DNA of 64,000 nt from assembly GCA_034926635.1 (NCBI GenBank), contig JAYFQX010000007.1:1-64000 (forward strand). The letters are read 5' to 3'. Below the pieces are notes generated by a model. It saw only the letters and a list, made by a program, of their open reading frames with translations, was not told the origin of the DNA and did no database searches. This stretch comes from Christensenella sp034926635. GTDB lineage: Bacteria; Bacillota; Clostridia; Christensenellales; Christensenellaceae. The position numbers and the translations under genes were made by a program. Positions 43,975 to 52,228 of this stretch are shown one piece after another. How positions within the stretch are numbered: position 1 is the first letter of the stretch; every line of letters begins with the position of its first letter.

Positions 43975-45201
43975 ATGCGGCGTGTTATTTTGCATGTAGA
44001 TATGAATAATTTTTATGCAAGCGTAGAATGCTTTTTGCATCCGGATTGGAATAAAAATATGCCGATTGCGGTGTGTGGCGATGCGGAAAAGCGTCACGGG
44101 ATTATACTTGCAAAAAACGAACCCGCCAAAAAAAAAGGCGTTACTACCGGCGAGCCGATTTGGCAGGCAGAACAGAAATGTCCCGGTTTAAAATGCGTTT
44201 CGGCAAATTATCATAACTACACCAAATTTTCTACGATGGCACGGCAGATTTTTTTGCGGTATACCGGAAAAATGGAACCTTTTGGGCTGGATGAGGCATG
44301 GCTGGATATTTCGGGAAAAAATATGGATATGGAACGCGGCAGAAAAACCGCGGATGAAATCCGGGCGGTGATTACGCGGGAATTGGGAATTACGGCATCG
44401 GTGGGCGTATCTTATAACAAAATATTTGCAAAGCTGGGATCGGATATGAAAAAGCCGAATGCAACGACAGTAGTGCCGCAGGAGCGTTTCCGTGAAATGA
44501 TCTGGAATCTTCCGGCAGGAGACCTGCTCTATGTGGGGAAAAGCACACAGAAAAAATTGGAACGCAGGGGGATCAACACCATCGGTGATATCGCGCGGTG
44601 CGATATGGGTGTGCTGCGCAGGATGCTTGGAAAATGGGGAGAGATCCTTTGGAATAACGCCAATGGTTATAATGCGGATGAAGTGGCAAGCTCAGACGAA
44701 GCAAGGGAAATTAAATCGATCGGCAACAGTACCACGACCCCGCGGGATTTAGTGTCCGTGAACGATGTGCGCCAGGCGCTGACTGCGCTTTCCGAGAATG
44801 TGGCAATGCGATTGAAAAAATATCAAAGGCGCGCGGCGTGTATCCAAATTTCATTACGGTTTCACACGCTGGAACGTATGACGAGACAAAGAATGTTGAG
44901 CGAACCGACAGATCTTTCCATAGATATCCTGCAAGCCGCGATGGGACTGTTTTCAAGCAACTGTGACCTCAGTGTGCCAATTAGAAGCATCGGCGTGAGG
45001 GCTTCAGAATTGATTGATTTGCGGGAACGACAGATGGATTTTTTTATAGATCAAAAAAAGATTCAGGCGGAACGCGCTATGGAAACCATTCGCGCGCGGT
45101 TTGGGAAGGACGCGCTCATTCGTGCGAGCGTATTGGCGGAAAAAGATTTAACGGAATTGGAGGAAGGGAAGCGTAGCATCTTCCCGCACAGCAATTTATG
45201 A
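43975..45201 (+). CDS. Y-family DNA polymerase (DinB/UmuC-like)
   Basis: The 408-residue translesion polymerase has the first metal Asp in HVDMNNFYASVE, the steric gate region Phe/Tyr, and the catalytic Asp-Glu in FGLDEAWLDISG. A helix-hairpin-helix region (KLERRGINTIGDIA) and a little-finger domain follow. It has ATP/ribose-gate spacing as in Pol IV relatives. It lies three bases after the repressor stop and overlaps the next small gene by four bases. Confidence 0.93.
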   Translation: MRRVILHVDMNNFYASVECFLHPDWNKNMPIAVCGDAEKRHGIILAKNEPAKKKGVTTGEPIWQAEQKCPGLKCVSANYHNYTKFSTMARQIFLRYTGKMEPFGLDEAWLDISGKNMDMERGRKTADEIRAVITRELGITASVGVSYNKIFAKLGSDMKKPNATTVVPQERFREMIWNLPAGDLLYVGKSTQKKLERRGINTIGDIARCDMGVLRRMLGKWGEILWNNANGYNADEVASSDEAREIKSIGNSTTTPRDLVSVNDVRQALTALSENVAMRLKKYQRRAACIQISLRFHTLERMTRQRMLSEPTDLSIDILQAAMGLFSSNCDLSVPIRSIGVRASELIDLRERQMDFFIDQKKIQAERAMETIRARFGKDALIRASVLAEKDLTELEEGKRSIFPHSNL

Positions 45202-45434
45202 AAAAGAATTACGTAGATGTGATCGCGCGGTTTTCACGCGAAGGGACTGTAAGACCTATTGCGTTGGTATCGGAATGGGGAAGCAAGTATGAAATATCAC
45301 GCGTTACAAAATGTGTGCCGGCTGCCAGCCTGAAAAATGGTGTTTTGGGGATGCGGTATACCTGCTATATTGGCGTTAAAATGTTTTACCTTTATTTGGA
45401 GGATGGCGAACGGTGGTTTTTAGAACCGGCATAA
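45198..45434 (+). CDS. Small protein coupled to the Y-family polymerase
   Basis: The 78-residue beta-rich protein (VDVIARFSREGTVRPIALVS, SKYEISRVTKC, YTCYIGVKMFYLYLEDGERWFLEP) starts at ATG 45198 and overlaps the polymerase stop (ATGA). I cannot assign a named family. The position matches small accessory genes in SOS mutagenesis cassettes, such as YolD-like partners, but the sequence does not look like YolD. Confidence 0.8.
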   Translation: MKKNYVDVIARFSREGTVRPIALVSEWGSKYEISRVTKCVPAASLKNGVLGMRYTCYIGVKMFYLYLEDGERWFLEPA

Positions 45435-45528
45435 AACAGACGTTTATGAAAAAAATAAAGACCGGTTTTAACACTGCCCTGAATATGGTATACTGATTTT
45501 TATAAAACAGAGTAAAGAGGAAATAATA

Positions 45529-47154
45529 ATGAACCGGAAATGGAAAAAAATATTAGCGATCGCTTGTGCGTCGGCGTTCTTAATCCCTGTGGTAGCCGGA
45601 TGCTCACAAAGCGGCGGCGCCGCCGTGAAGACCGCAGAGCAGCAACGAACGGCGTTTGTGTCCGCCATGCAAACACGCGTAACAGAACAGGCAGACGGTG
45701 TGGAAAGCAAAAGTATTGATGAAACAGAAGGAAATACATTGATTTCTATCTCTTATCCATTTCTTGCGGCATCTCAGCCGATTTCGACGGAGATGGAAGA
45801 ATTTGCAAACGGTCTTGCCGCTTCGTTCCGCAGTGAAGCGGAAATCGTGCATGCGCAGGATGAAAGCGCGGTATGCAGTCTTACTGTTACCTATAAACCA
45901 TATTTGACAGACAGAGGGATTCTAAGCGTTAAATTTACACAAAGTCAACTTGGCACAGGTATGGAGAAAAAGGGATATGTAGACGCTTTTTCTTATAACT
46001 TGTCTACAGGTGCACGCCTTGGTCTAGAAGATGTTTTTGATGCGTCCCAGGATTATTTAAGCGTGATTTCCGCAAAAACGAAAGAATATTTAGCACAGAA
46101 CGAGGTCTTAAAGAAAAACCTTGACCAGACTTTATTTGATCAAGGGACTGCGCCGACAGCGGAGAATTTTGACAGTTTTTTGATGACACAGGATTCTATT
46201 ATTTTTGAATTCAACCCGGGAAGCATAGCACCGCAAGAAGCGGGAACATTTGAAGTCAGTATCCCGCTCGCGAATTTTGACAGCGTTTTTAATACAGCCA
46301 ACAGGCAGCTTTTAACCGGTACGCAGGCAACGCAGCAAAGTCAGGGCAACACACCTGCCGGGGAGGGTGATTACGCGAATTATCAATCCGGCTTGCCGCA
46401 GCTTCAGACACGGGATGGATTTATGAAGCCGGGCAGCTTAGAAGGAATTGACCCGTGGAACGATAAGGTGATTGCACTGACTTTTGATGATGGACCAAAT
46501 CCTGCAAAGCTGCCGGAATTATTGGATATCTTGGAAAAAAATGATGTAGTGGCAACATTTTTTATGGTAGGGAACCTTGTGCAAGAGAATCCCGAGCTGG
46601 TGAAGCGGGCATATGAAGAAGGCAATGAAATCGGTACGCACAGTTGGAATCATCCCACTTCGGAATGGGCAGGCATGTCTGTTGGCGAGCGGCTGGATCA
46701 ATATACCAAGGCGAATGATGCCATTCAGGCGGCAACGGGTTTGCGCGCATTGATTGACAGACCTGTGGGCGGCGCAATGAGTGAAGAGATGGCACAGCAA
46801 ATCGGTCGCGAGCAGATCATTTGGTCCATGGATCCAGAAGACTGGAAGTATAAAGACGCGGATACGGTATACAGTCATGTGATGGAAGGGTGGAATGATG
46901 GTTTTGTGCAGGATGGCGCGGTGGTTTTGTCGCATGATATTTATCAGTCTACGGTAGACGCTTATGCGCGGATCATTCCGGAGCTTAAGGACAAAGGATA
47001 TAAATTTGTGACAGTCACGCAAATGATGCAGATTGCTGAAATACGCGGCGCGTCGCTTGATTATCTTTTTAAGAACGCACCGGCGGCAAAAGATGCGGTG
47101 CAGCAGTCTTCCGATGGAAGCACGGCGCAGGCAACGGGAAGCGCGGCAGCATAA
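45529..47154 (+). CDS. Polysaccharide deacetylase lipoprotein with N-terminal DUF3298-like domain
   Basis: The 541-residue protein has a lipoprotein signal (IPVVAGC). Residues about 60-260 form a DUF4163/DUF3298-like domain, and a NodB deacetylase domain follows from about 300. It shows FDDGPN with the catalytic Asp, HSWNH metal ligands and LSHD near the C-terminus. Motif 3 reads RPVGG instead of RPPYG. It probably deacetylates peptidoglycan or another cell-wall glycan outside the cell. First of three tandem paralogues, each with its own terminator. Confidence 0.9.
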   Translation: MNRKWKKILAIACASAFLIPVVAGCSQSGGAAVKTAEQQRTAFVSAMQTRVTEQADGVESKSIDETEGNTLISISYPFLAASQPISTEMEEFANGLAASFRSEAEIVHAQDESAVCSLTVTYKPYLTDRGILSVKFTQSQLGTGMEKKGYVDAFSYNLSTGARLGLEDVFDASQDYLSVISAKTKEYLAQNEVLKKNLDQTLFDQGTAPTAENFDSFLMTQDSIIFEFNPGSIAPQEAGTFEVSIPLANFDSVFNTANRQLLTGTQATQQSQGNTPAGEGDYANYQSGLPQLQTRDGFMKPGSLEGIDPWNDKVIALTFDDGPNPAKLPELLDILEKNDVVATFFMVGNLVQENPELVKRAYEEGNEIGTHSWNHPTSEWAGMSVGERLDQYTKANDAIQAATGLRALIDRPVGGAMSEEMAQQIGREQIIWSMDPEDWKYKDADTVYSHVMEGWNDGFVQDGAVVLSHDIYQSTVDAYARIIPELKDKGYKFVTVTQMMQIAEIRGASLDYLFKNAPAAKDAVQQSSDGSTAQATGSAAA

Positions 47155-47172
47155 TTTATAAAAATTAGTTAT

Positions 47173-47212
47173 AAAAGGGCAAAACAATTAAAAGTGGTTT
47201 TGCCCTTTTTTG
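47173..47212 (+). terminator. Terminator of the first deacetylase gene
   Basis: AAAAGGGCAAAAC and GTTTTGCCCTTTT form a long stem and are followed by TTGTTTT. Confidence 0.9.
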
Positions 47213-47224
47213 TTTTCTATTTAT

Positions 47225-47253
47225 TTGCAACCTCTATTTGATTGTACTATAAT
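47225..47253 (+). promoter_or_regulatory. Promoter of the second deacetylase gene
   Basis: TTGCAA (47225-47230) and TATAAT (47248-47253) are 17 bases apart. The ten-base sequence ATTGTACTAT is repeated directly at 47241-47250 and 47257-47266, across the -10 and start region. Confidence 0.65.
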
Positions 47254-47300
47254 TCAATTGTACTATTTTTGAGAGGCTGAAAATAAGAAGGTAGAAAGAA

Positions 47301-48236
47301 ATGAACAGTGGAAAGAAAATAATTTGTGTAGTGATAGCAGCGGCTTTTACCGTGATAGGCGTTGCCGGATGCGGGCTTTTGCCGGGAACAGGGCAGAGTA
47401 CAGAACCTACTACGATTACGTCTGTCCCGACAGAACCTGTACAGCAGACGGTGGAACCAACGCCGCAGCCAACGCCGCAGTCCACGCCGGAACCGACGGT
47501 TACTTCAGAAACTGCGGCTGATACTTCTTTAACGCAATTGCAGGCAAAAGACGGCTATATGCAGCCAAAGAGTCTGGAAGGGATTGATCCGCTTAACGAT
47601 AAGGTGATTGCATTGACGTTTGACGATGGTCCAAACCCTGTAAAGACACCGGAGTTGCTGGATATTCTGGAAAAAAATGATGCGGTTGCGACGTTTTTCA
47701 TGGTGGGAAATTTAGTAGAAAAAAATGCAGAGCTGGTGAAGCGCGCTTATGACGAAGGAAATGAAATTGGAACACATAGTTATTCTCATCCTACGGAAGC
47801 GTGGAAAAATATGTCGACAGAAGAACGTCTCGCCGAATATACGCAGGCAAACGATACCATTCAGGCAGCAACCGGGTTGCGCGCATTGATCGACAGACCT
47901 GTCGGCGGGGGAATGACTGAAGAAATGGCGGAGCAGATTGGGAGAGAACAGATTATCTGGTCTGTGGATCCTGAGGATTGGAAATATAAAGATGCAGATA
48001 CCGTATATGAACACGTAATGAATGGATGGAATGAAGGCAACGTGGAAGACGGTGCAGTTATTTTATCTCATGATATTTACCAGTCTACCGTAGACGCATA
48101 TGCACGTATTATTCCGGCGCTAAAAGAGCAAGGATACAAGTTTGTAACGGTAACACAGATGATGCAAATTGCAGAGATCAGGGGAAAGAAAATAGAGTAT
48201 AGATTTTTTAGTGCCATTCCGGATGCAGCGGCGTAA
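47301..48236 (+). CDS. Polysaccharide deacetylase lipoprotein
   Basis: The 311-residue protein has a lipoprotein signal (VIGVAGC), a Pro/Thr-rich linker (about residues 45-75, with repeats such as PTPQPTPQ), then a NodB domain: TFDDGPN, HSYSH metal ligands, RPVGG at motif 3, WSVDPEDW and LSHD. It lacks the N-terminal extra domain of the first paralogue. It shares TTITSVPTE with the third copy at the start of the linker, so copies two and three are the closer pair there. Confidence 0.9.
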   Translation: MNSGKKIICVVIAAAFTVIGVAGCGLLPGTGQSTEPTTITSVPTEPVQQTVEPTPQPTPQSTPEPTVTSETAADTSLTQLQAKDGYMQPKSLEGIDPLNDKVIALTFDDGPNPVKTPELLDILEKNDAVATFFMVGNLVEKNAELVKRAYDEGNEIGTHSYSHPTEAWKNMSTEERLAEYTQANDTIQAATGLRALIDRPVGGGMTEEMAEQIGREQIIWSVDPEDWKYKDADTVYEHVMNGWNEGNVEDGAVILSHDIYQSTVDAYARIIPALKEQGYKFVTVTQMMQIAEIRGKKIEYRFFSAIPDAAA

Positions 48237-48250
48237 TGAATTGAAGAAAA

Positions 48251-48282
48251 GCGCGTTTGCTTCTCGGCGAGCGCGTTTTTTT
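48251..48282 (+). terminator. Terminator of the second deacetylase gene
   Basis: CGCGTTTGC and GCGAGCGCG pair (with G-T wobbles) around ttctcg and are followed by seven T residues. Confidence 0.8.
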
Positions 48283-48422
48283 ATTCAGAGGTTTACAACC
48301 TTGATGCAAATATAATATACTATACTTGAAGATACCGGTTGGGGTGAGGCTCTGACCAGTATGAAAAAATTGCGTGCGCAGAACATAGAACAGCGCATTT
48401 TATGCAGAATAGAAGGTAGTAG

Positions 48423-49433
48423 ATGAAAAATATAAAAAAAGTATTGGGGACGATGCTGGCGGTCGCTTTTTTGGCCGCATGCCTTGCAGGATGTGGGCTT
48501 TTTTCTTCAGGAGCTGATGCTGCCAGCGCGCAGCCCACAACGATAACATCTGTTCCGACGGAAGAGGCGCAGCAAACCGCAGAAGCGACAATAGCGCCCA
48601 CGCCGGAGCCGACACCAGAACCAACGCCGGAGATCACAACAAAGCTGGCGCAGCTGCAACCGAAGGATGGTTATATGCAGGTGAAAAGCCTGGCGGGGAT
48701 TGATCCGTGGAATGACAAGGTGGTCGCGCTTACATTTGACGATGGCCCGAGCCCCGTTACCACACCGCAGCTTCTCGATATTTTAGAGAAAAACGGAGTT
48801 GTAGCGACGTTTTTTATGTTGGGAGAACTGGTGTCGGAAAATCCAGAGATTGTCAAACGTGCATATGACGCGGGAAATGAGATAGGAACGCATAGTTGGG
48901 ATCACTCCAACTTAAGTAAGCTGGATTTAAATACCATTATGGTTGACCAATACGGCAGGACTAACGACGCGATTGAGGCGGCGACAGGTCTGCGGGCGTT
49001 GATAGACAGACCGCCTTACGGTGCAATGAACGAAGAACTTGCGGGACAGATAGGACGCGAGCAAATTTTGTGGTCGGTCGATCCGGAAGATTGGAAATAT
49101 AAGGATGCGGATACCGTGTATGACCATGTAATTAACGGCTGGGACAGCGGTTATGTAGCGGATGGCGCGATTATCCTTTCTCATGATATTCACCAGAGCA
49201 CCGTGGATGCCTATGACAGGATTATCAAAGAACTTAAAAACGAGGGCTATAAATTTGTGACGGTAACGCAGATGATACAGATTGCCGAAATCCGAGGAAA
49301 AGAAATAGGCTATCGTTTTTCTAATGCGCCCACGACCGAAGAAGGAAAAAAATTGGTTGCTGAGGCAGGAACGAGCACGACCGCTGCCGAAGAGGCTGCA
49401 ACATACGATCAGGCGGCATATGACGCGGCTTGA
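48423..49433 (+). CDS. Polysaccharide deacetylase lipoprotein
   Basis: The 336-residue protein has a lipoprotein signal (ACLAGC), a Pro/Thr/Glu-rich linker with PTPEPTPEPTPE, then a NodB domain: TFDDGPS, HSWDH metal ligands, canonical motif 3 RPPYG, WSVDPEDW and LSHD. It has an Ala/Thr-rich C-terminal tail. It is the only one of the three copies with the standard motif 3, so it is the best candidate for ordinary deacetylase activity. Confidence 0.9.
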   Translation: MKNIKKVLGTMLAVAFLAACLAGCGLFSSGADAASAQPTTITSVPTEEAQQTAEATIAPTPEPTPEPTPEITTKLAQLQPKDGYMQVKSLAGIDPWNDKVVALTFDDGPSPVTTPQLLDILEKNGVVATFFMLGELVSENPEIVKRAYDAGNEIGTHSWDHSNLSKLDLNTIMVDQYGRTNDAIEAATGLRALIDRPPYGAMNEELAGQIGREQILWSVDPEDWKYKDADTVYDHVINGWDSGYVADGAIILSHDIHQSTVDAYDRIIKELKNEGYKFVTVTQMIQIAEIRGKEIGYRFSNAPTTEEGKKLVAEAGTSTTAAEEAATYDQAAYDAA

Positions 49434-49444
49434 AACAAAAATGA

Positions 49445-49479
49445 AAAAAGAGCGCATGCCGTTTGGCAGCGCTTTTTTT
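49445..49479 (+). terminator. Terminator of the third deacetylase gene
   Basis: AGCGC-TGCC and GGCA-GCGCT pair with one bulged A around GTTT, followed by seven T residues. Confidence 0.88.
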
Positions 49480-49566
49480 AATTCCCGGAAAAGCTGCTTT
49501 GAAGCACGGGTATTTGGTGATATAATAAAGGACGTTACCTAAGGAAAGCCGGGGGAAGAATATACG

Positions 49567-50313
49567 GTGCAGAAATTGAAATTATATGGGTTTAATAACC
49601 TGACAAAGACATTGAGTTTTAATATATACGATATTTGTTATGCTGATACTCCGCAAGACCGGCAGAGCTATATTGAATACATCAATGAATGTTATAATTC
49701 GCAGCGTCTTAAAAGTATTTTGCAGGATGTCGCCCACAGGATCGGCGCACAAATCTTGAATATTGCGGAACAGGATTATGAACCGCAGGGGGCATCGGTT
49801 ACCATGCTGATCGCTGAAGAGGATATGCCCGCATCGCTGGTGGGACATCTGGATAAAAGCCATCTTACGGTGCACACCTATCCGGAAAGTCATCCGCAGC
49901 ACGGAATCTGCACCTTTCGTGTGGATATCGACGTATCTACATGCGGGGAAATTTCGCCGCTGAAAACGCTGGACATGCTGATAGACAGTTTTGATTCTGA
50001 TATTATTACCATGGATTACCGGGTGCGTGGTTTTACCCGGACGCAAAGTGGTAAAAAGATTTTTATGGATCATGATATGATGTCCATTCAGGATTATATT
50101 TCGCCAGGGACGCTTGGGAAATATCGGACTTATGATGTGAATCTCTATGAAGAACGGATTTTTCACACCAGTATGTTAATACAAAATTATGATCTGGATA
50201 ATTACCTGTTTAATTTGGATGCGGCAGACCTCAAAGAACCGATGCGTATCAAGATCGTGAACAGTCTGGAACGGGAAATGAAGGAGATTTTTTATGGCAG
50301 AAATGAAGAATAA
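49567..50313 (+). CDS. speD: S-adenosylmethionine decarboxylase proenzyme
   Basis: The 248-residue enzyme is of the longer E. coli-like SpeD type and supplies aminopropyl groups for spermidine. The self-cleavage site that makes the pyruvoyl group is the Lys-Ser in HLDKSHLTVHTYPE. VDIDVSTCGEISPL is the Cys-containing active-site region. It starts at GTG 49567. The 3' end overlaps speE by 20 bases. Confidence 0.93.
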   Translation: MQKLKLYGFNNLTKTLSFNIYDICYADTPQDRQSYIEYINECYNSQRLKSILQDVAHRIGAQILNIAEQDYEPQGASVTMLIAEEDMPASLVGHLDKSHLTVHTYPESHPQHGICTFRVDIDVSTCGEISPLKTLDMLIDSFDSDIITMDYRVRGFTRTQSGKKIFMDHDMMSIQDYISPGTLGKYRTYDVNLYEERIFHTSMLIQNYDLDNYLFNLDAADLKEPMRIKIVNSLEREMKEIFYGRNEE

Positions 50314-51160
50314 TGAGTGGTTCTATGAATATTTTACAGACCATGCCAAGTTTGGAATCGAAATCAAAGAACATCTTGTAGATACGCAAAGCAAGTTCCA
50401 AAAAATAGACTTTTATGATTCGTATGAATATGGACGATTTTTCACCCTGGATGGTTTTATTATGATGACAGAGCGGGACGAGTTTATTTATCATGAAATG
50501 ATCGTTCATGTCCCCATGGCGGTCTGCCCGAATACGCGGCGTGTTTTGATTATCGGCGGTGGCGATGGCGGCGTTGTCCGTGAATTAACGCGTTATAAGA
50601 CAATAGAACAAATTGATATGGTGGAAATTGACGAAAAGGTGGTATCGCTTTGCCGGGAGTATTTGCCGCAGACGGCGGCGATGCTTTCTGACCCGCGCGT
50701 GCATCTGCATTTTGAGGATGGCGCCGCATTCGTGCGTGATACCAAAGAAAAATATGATTTAATTATTGTGGATTCCACGGATCCCATCGGCGTGGGGGAA
50801 GGGCTTTTTTCGCGGAAGTTCTATAACGATTGTAAAAAAGCGCTTGCGGATGGCGGCGTACTTGTAAACCAGCATGAAAGCCCGTATTATGAAGGCGATG
50901 CCGTGCAGATGGAACGTGCGCACGCAAAGCTTTCCGCAGAATTTCCGATTTGCAGGGTCTATCAATTCCATATGCCTACTTATGCGTCGGGACACTGGCT
51001 GTTTGGGTTTGCATCAAGGGAAAAAGATCCGTTGGAGTTTGACGCGGCACGGTGGAATTCTCTTGGAATCGATACACGTTACTACAATACGGATTTACAC
51101 AAAGGCAGTTTTATGCTGCCAAACTATGTGCTGGCGCGTCTTGCAAAAGCGCGGGGGTAA
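50294..51160 (+). CDS. speE: Spermidine synthase
   Basis: The 288-residue enzyme transfers the aminopropyl group from decarboxylated AdoMet to putrescine. It shows VLIIGGGDGGVVREL, DMVEIDEKVV, and IIVDSTDPIGVGEGLFS with the catalytic Asp region, then a HQESP-like NQHESP block. It forms an operon with speD. No putrescine-making decarboxylase is in the window. Confidence 0.95.
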   Translation: MAEMKNNEWFYEYFTDHAKFGIEIKEHLVDTQSKFQKIDFYDSYEYGRFFTLDGFIMMTERDEFIYHEMIVHVPMAVCPNTRRVLIIGGGDGGVVRELTRYKTIEQIDMVEIDEKVVSLCREYLPQTAAMLSDPRVHLHFEDGAAFVRDTKEKYDLIIVDSTDPIGVGEGLFSRKFYNDCKKALADGGVLVNQHESPYYEGDAVQMERAHAKLSAEFPICRVYQFHMPTYASGHWLFGFASREKDPLEFDAARWNSLGIDTRYYNTDLHKGSFMLPNYVLARLAKARG

Positions 51161-51221
51161 TTTCATATATTATTCATAATTTTACCCTTGCAAAAAAAGA
51201 AAAGATAGGATAGAATAAAAG

Positions 51222-51321
51222 CATATCTTAAAGAGATTTAAGATATGTCAATCCCCACCCTTTTATTATTTTTGGAGAAGCCGATTCGTAAGGATCGGTT
51301 TTTCTCTTTCTAAGAGAAAAA
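51222..51321 (+). promoter_or_regulatory. Structured leader before queH with exclusive hairpins
   Basis: Three stems can be drawn. CATATCTTAAA/TTTAAGATATG is at 51222-51247. A terminator-like stem (GAGAA-g-CCGAT with ATCGG-TTTTTCTC) is at 51275-51306. A perfect ten-pair stem TTTTTCTCTT/AAGAGAAAAA is at 51299-51321, just before the AAGGAG site. The last two share bases 51299-51306 and cannot form together, which is the layout of an attenuator. No preQ1 riboswitch motif was recognised. Confidence 0.55.
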
Positions 51322-51333
51322 AAGGAGAAGCTG

Positions 51334-51870
51334 ATGAAAACTTTATTACACCTCTGCTGCGCACCCTGTTCCATTGCGTGTGTAGACGTGCTGCAGGAGG
51401 AGGGAATATCAGTAACGGAATACTGGTATAATCCAACGATCCACCCTTTTACGGAATACAGGAATCGCAGGAATGCAGCCATAGAATACGCAAAAAATAT
51501 TGGAATACCGCTTGTTGTGGAAGATGAATACGGATTACGGGAATTTATAAGGAATGTATCGCCGGATTTTGACCATCGATGCGGGTATTGTTATGCTGTT
51601 CGCTTACGAAGAACAGCGCAATATGCCGCTGAAAATGGTTTTGATCATTTTACGACTTCGCTTTTAATCAGCCCGTATCAAAACCATGAGATGATCATTG
51701 AGACGGCAGAAAAAGCAGCGGAAGAATATGGAACAAATTTTCTATACAGGGATTTTCGTCCGTTGTTTCGGGAAGGACAAACAAGGGCACGGGAAGCCGG
51801 ACTCTATATGCAGAAATACTGTGGATGTATTTTTAGCGAAGAAGACAGATATTTGAAAAAGAAAAAATAA
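51334..51870 (+). CDS. queH: Epoxyqueuosine reductase QueH
   Basis: The 178-residue protein makes the last step of queuosine synthesis for tRNA. Family motifs are clear: LHLCCAPCS at the N-terminus, the RCGYCYAVRL pair, LLISPYQNH, and YCGCIFSEEDRY near the C-terminus; these Cys bind a 4Fe-4S cluster and iron. No other queuosine genes are near. A structured leader lies upstream and a terminator follows. Confidence 0.94.
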   Translation: MKTLLHLCCAPCSIACVDVLQEEGISVTEYWYNPTIHPFTEYRNRRNAAIEYAKNIGIPLVVEDEYGLREFIRNVSPDFDHRCGYCYAVRLRRTAQYAAENGFDHFTTSLLISPYQNHEMIIETAEKAAEEYGTNFLYRDFRPLFREGQTRAREAGLYMQKYCGCIFSEEDRYLKKKK

Positions 51871-51878
51871 TAAAAAAT

Positions 51879-51908
51879 AGTGGCAGAGAATCTGCTGCTT
51901 TTTTTTAT
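51879..51908 (+). terminator. Terminator of queH
   Basis: AGTGGCAG and CTGCTGCT pair with wobbles around AGAAT and are followed by eight or more T residues. The rest of the 358-base gap before 52229 is AT-rich and holds only the promoter at 52056. Confidence 0.78.
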
Positions 51909-52055
51909 CGCCACAGAGCGAAAAAATTAAAAGTATAATCAAAAAATGCCTATAGAATTGGATGAATTGATAGCGGCATATAGAATAAGCTGATAAAAAC
52001 AAGTTTCGAAACGAAAAAAGAAATAAAAAATTAAAAAAAGAAATAAAAAATTATA

Positions 52056-52084
52056 TTGACATTGTTAAGCCAAAATGATATATT
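52056..52084 (+). promoter_or_regulatory. Promoter of the sugar ABC importer operon
   Basis: TTGACA (52056-52061) and TATATT (52079-52084) are 17 bases apart. Downstream, the ten-base sequence TTAAGACATA is repeated directly at 52113-52122 and 52127-52136, a candidate operator. The leader to the ATG is about 140 bases. Confidence 0.7.
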
Positions 52085-52228
52085 TTTCTTGCAAAGGAAA
52101 ATAATAACAAGTTTAAGACATATTTATTAAGACATACCAAAATAAAAAAATTTTATTTGCAGCAAATATTTTAGAATAAGGGACTTGCTGCAGTATTTAA
52201 CTTACTCAAAATTAAGGAGGAAAGAAGA

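Noticed and set aside
46519..47187. 222-residue minus-strand ORF opposite the first deacetylase
   Set aside because: It is the antisense image of the conserved NodB domain; similar images occur opposite the other two copies.
51241..51333. preQ1 riboswitch before queH
   Set aside because: No preQ1-I or preQ1-II core motif could be aligned; only hairpins were found.
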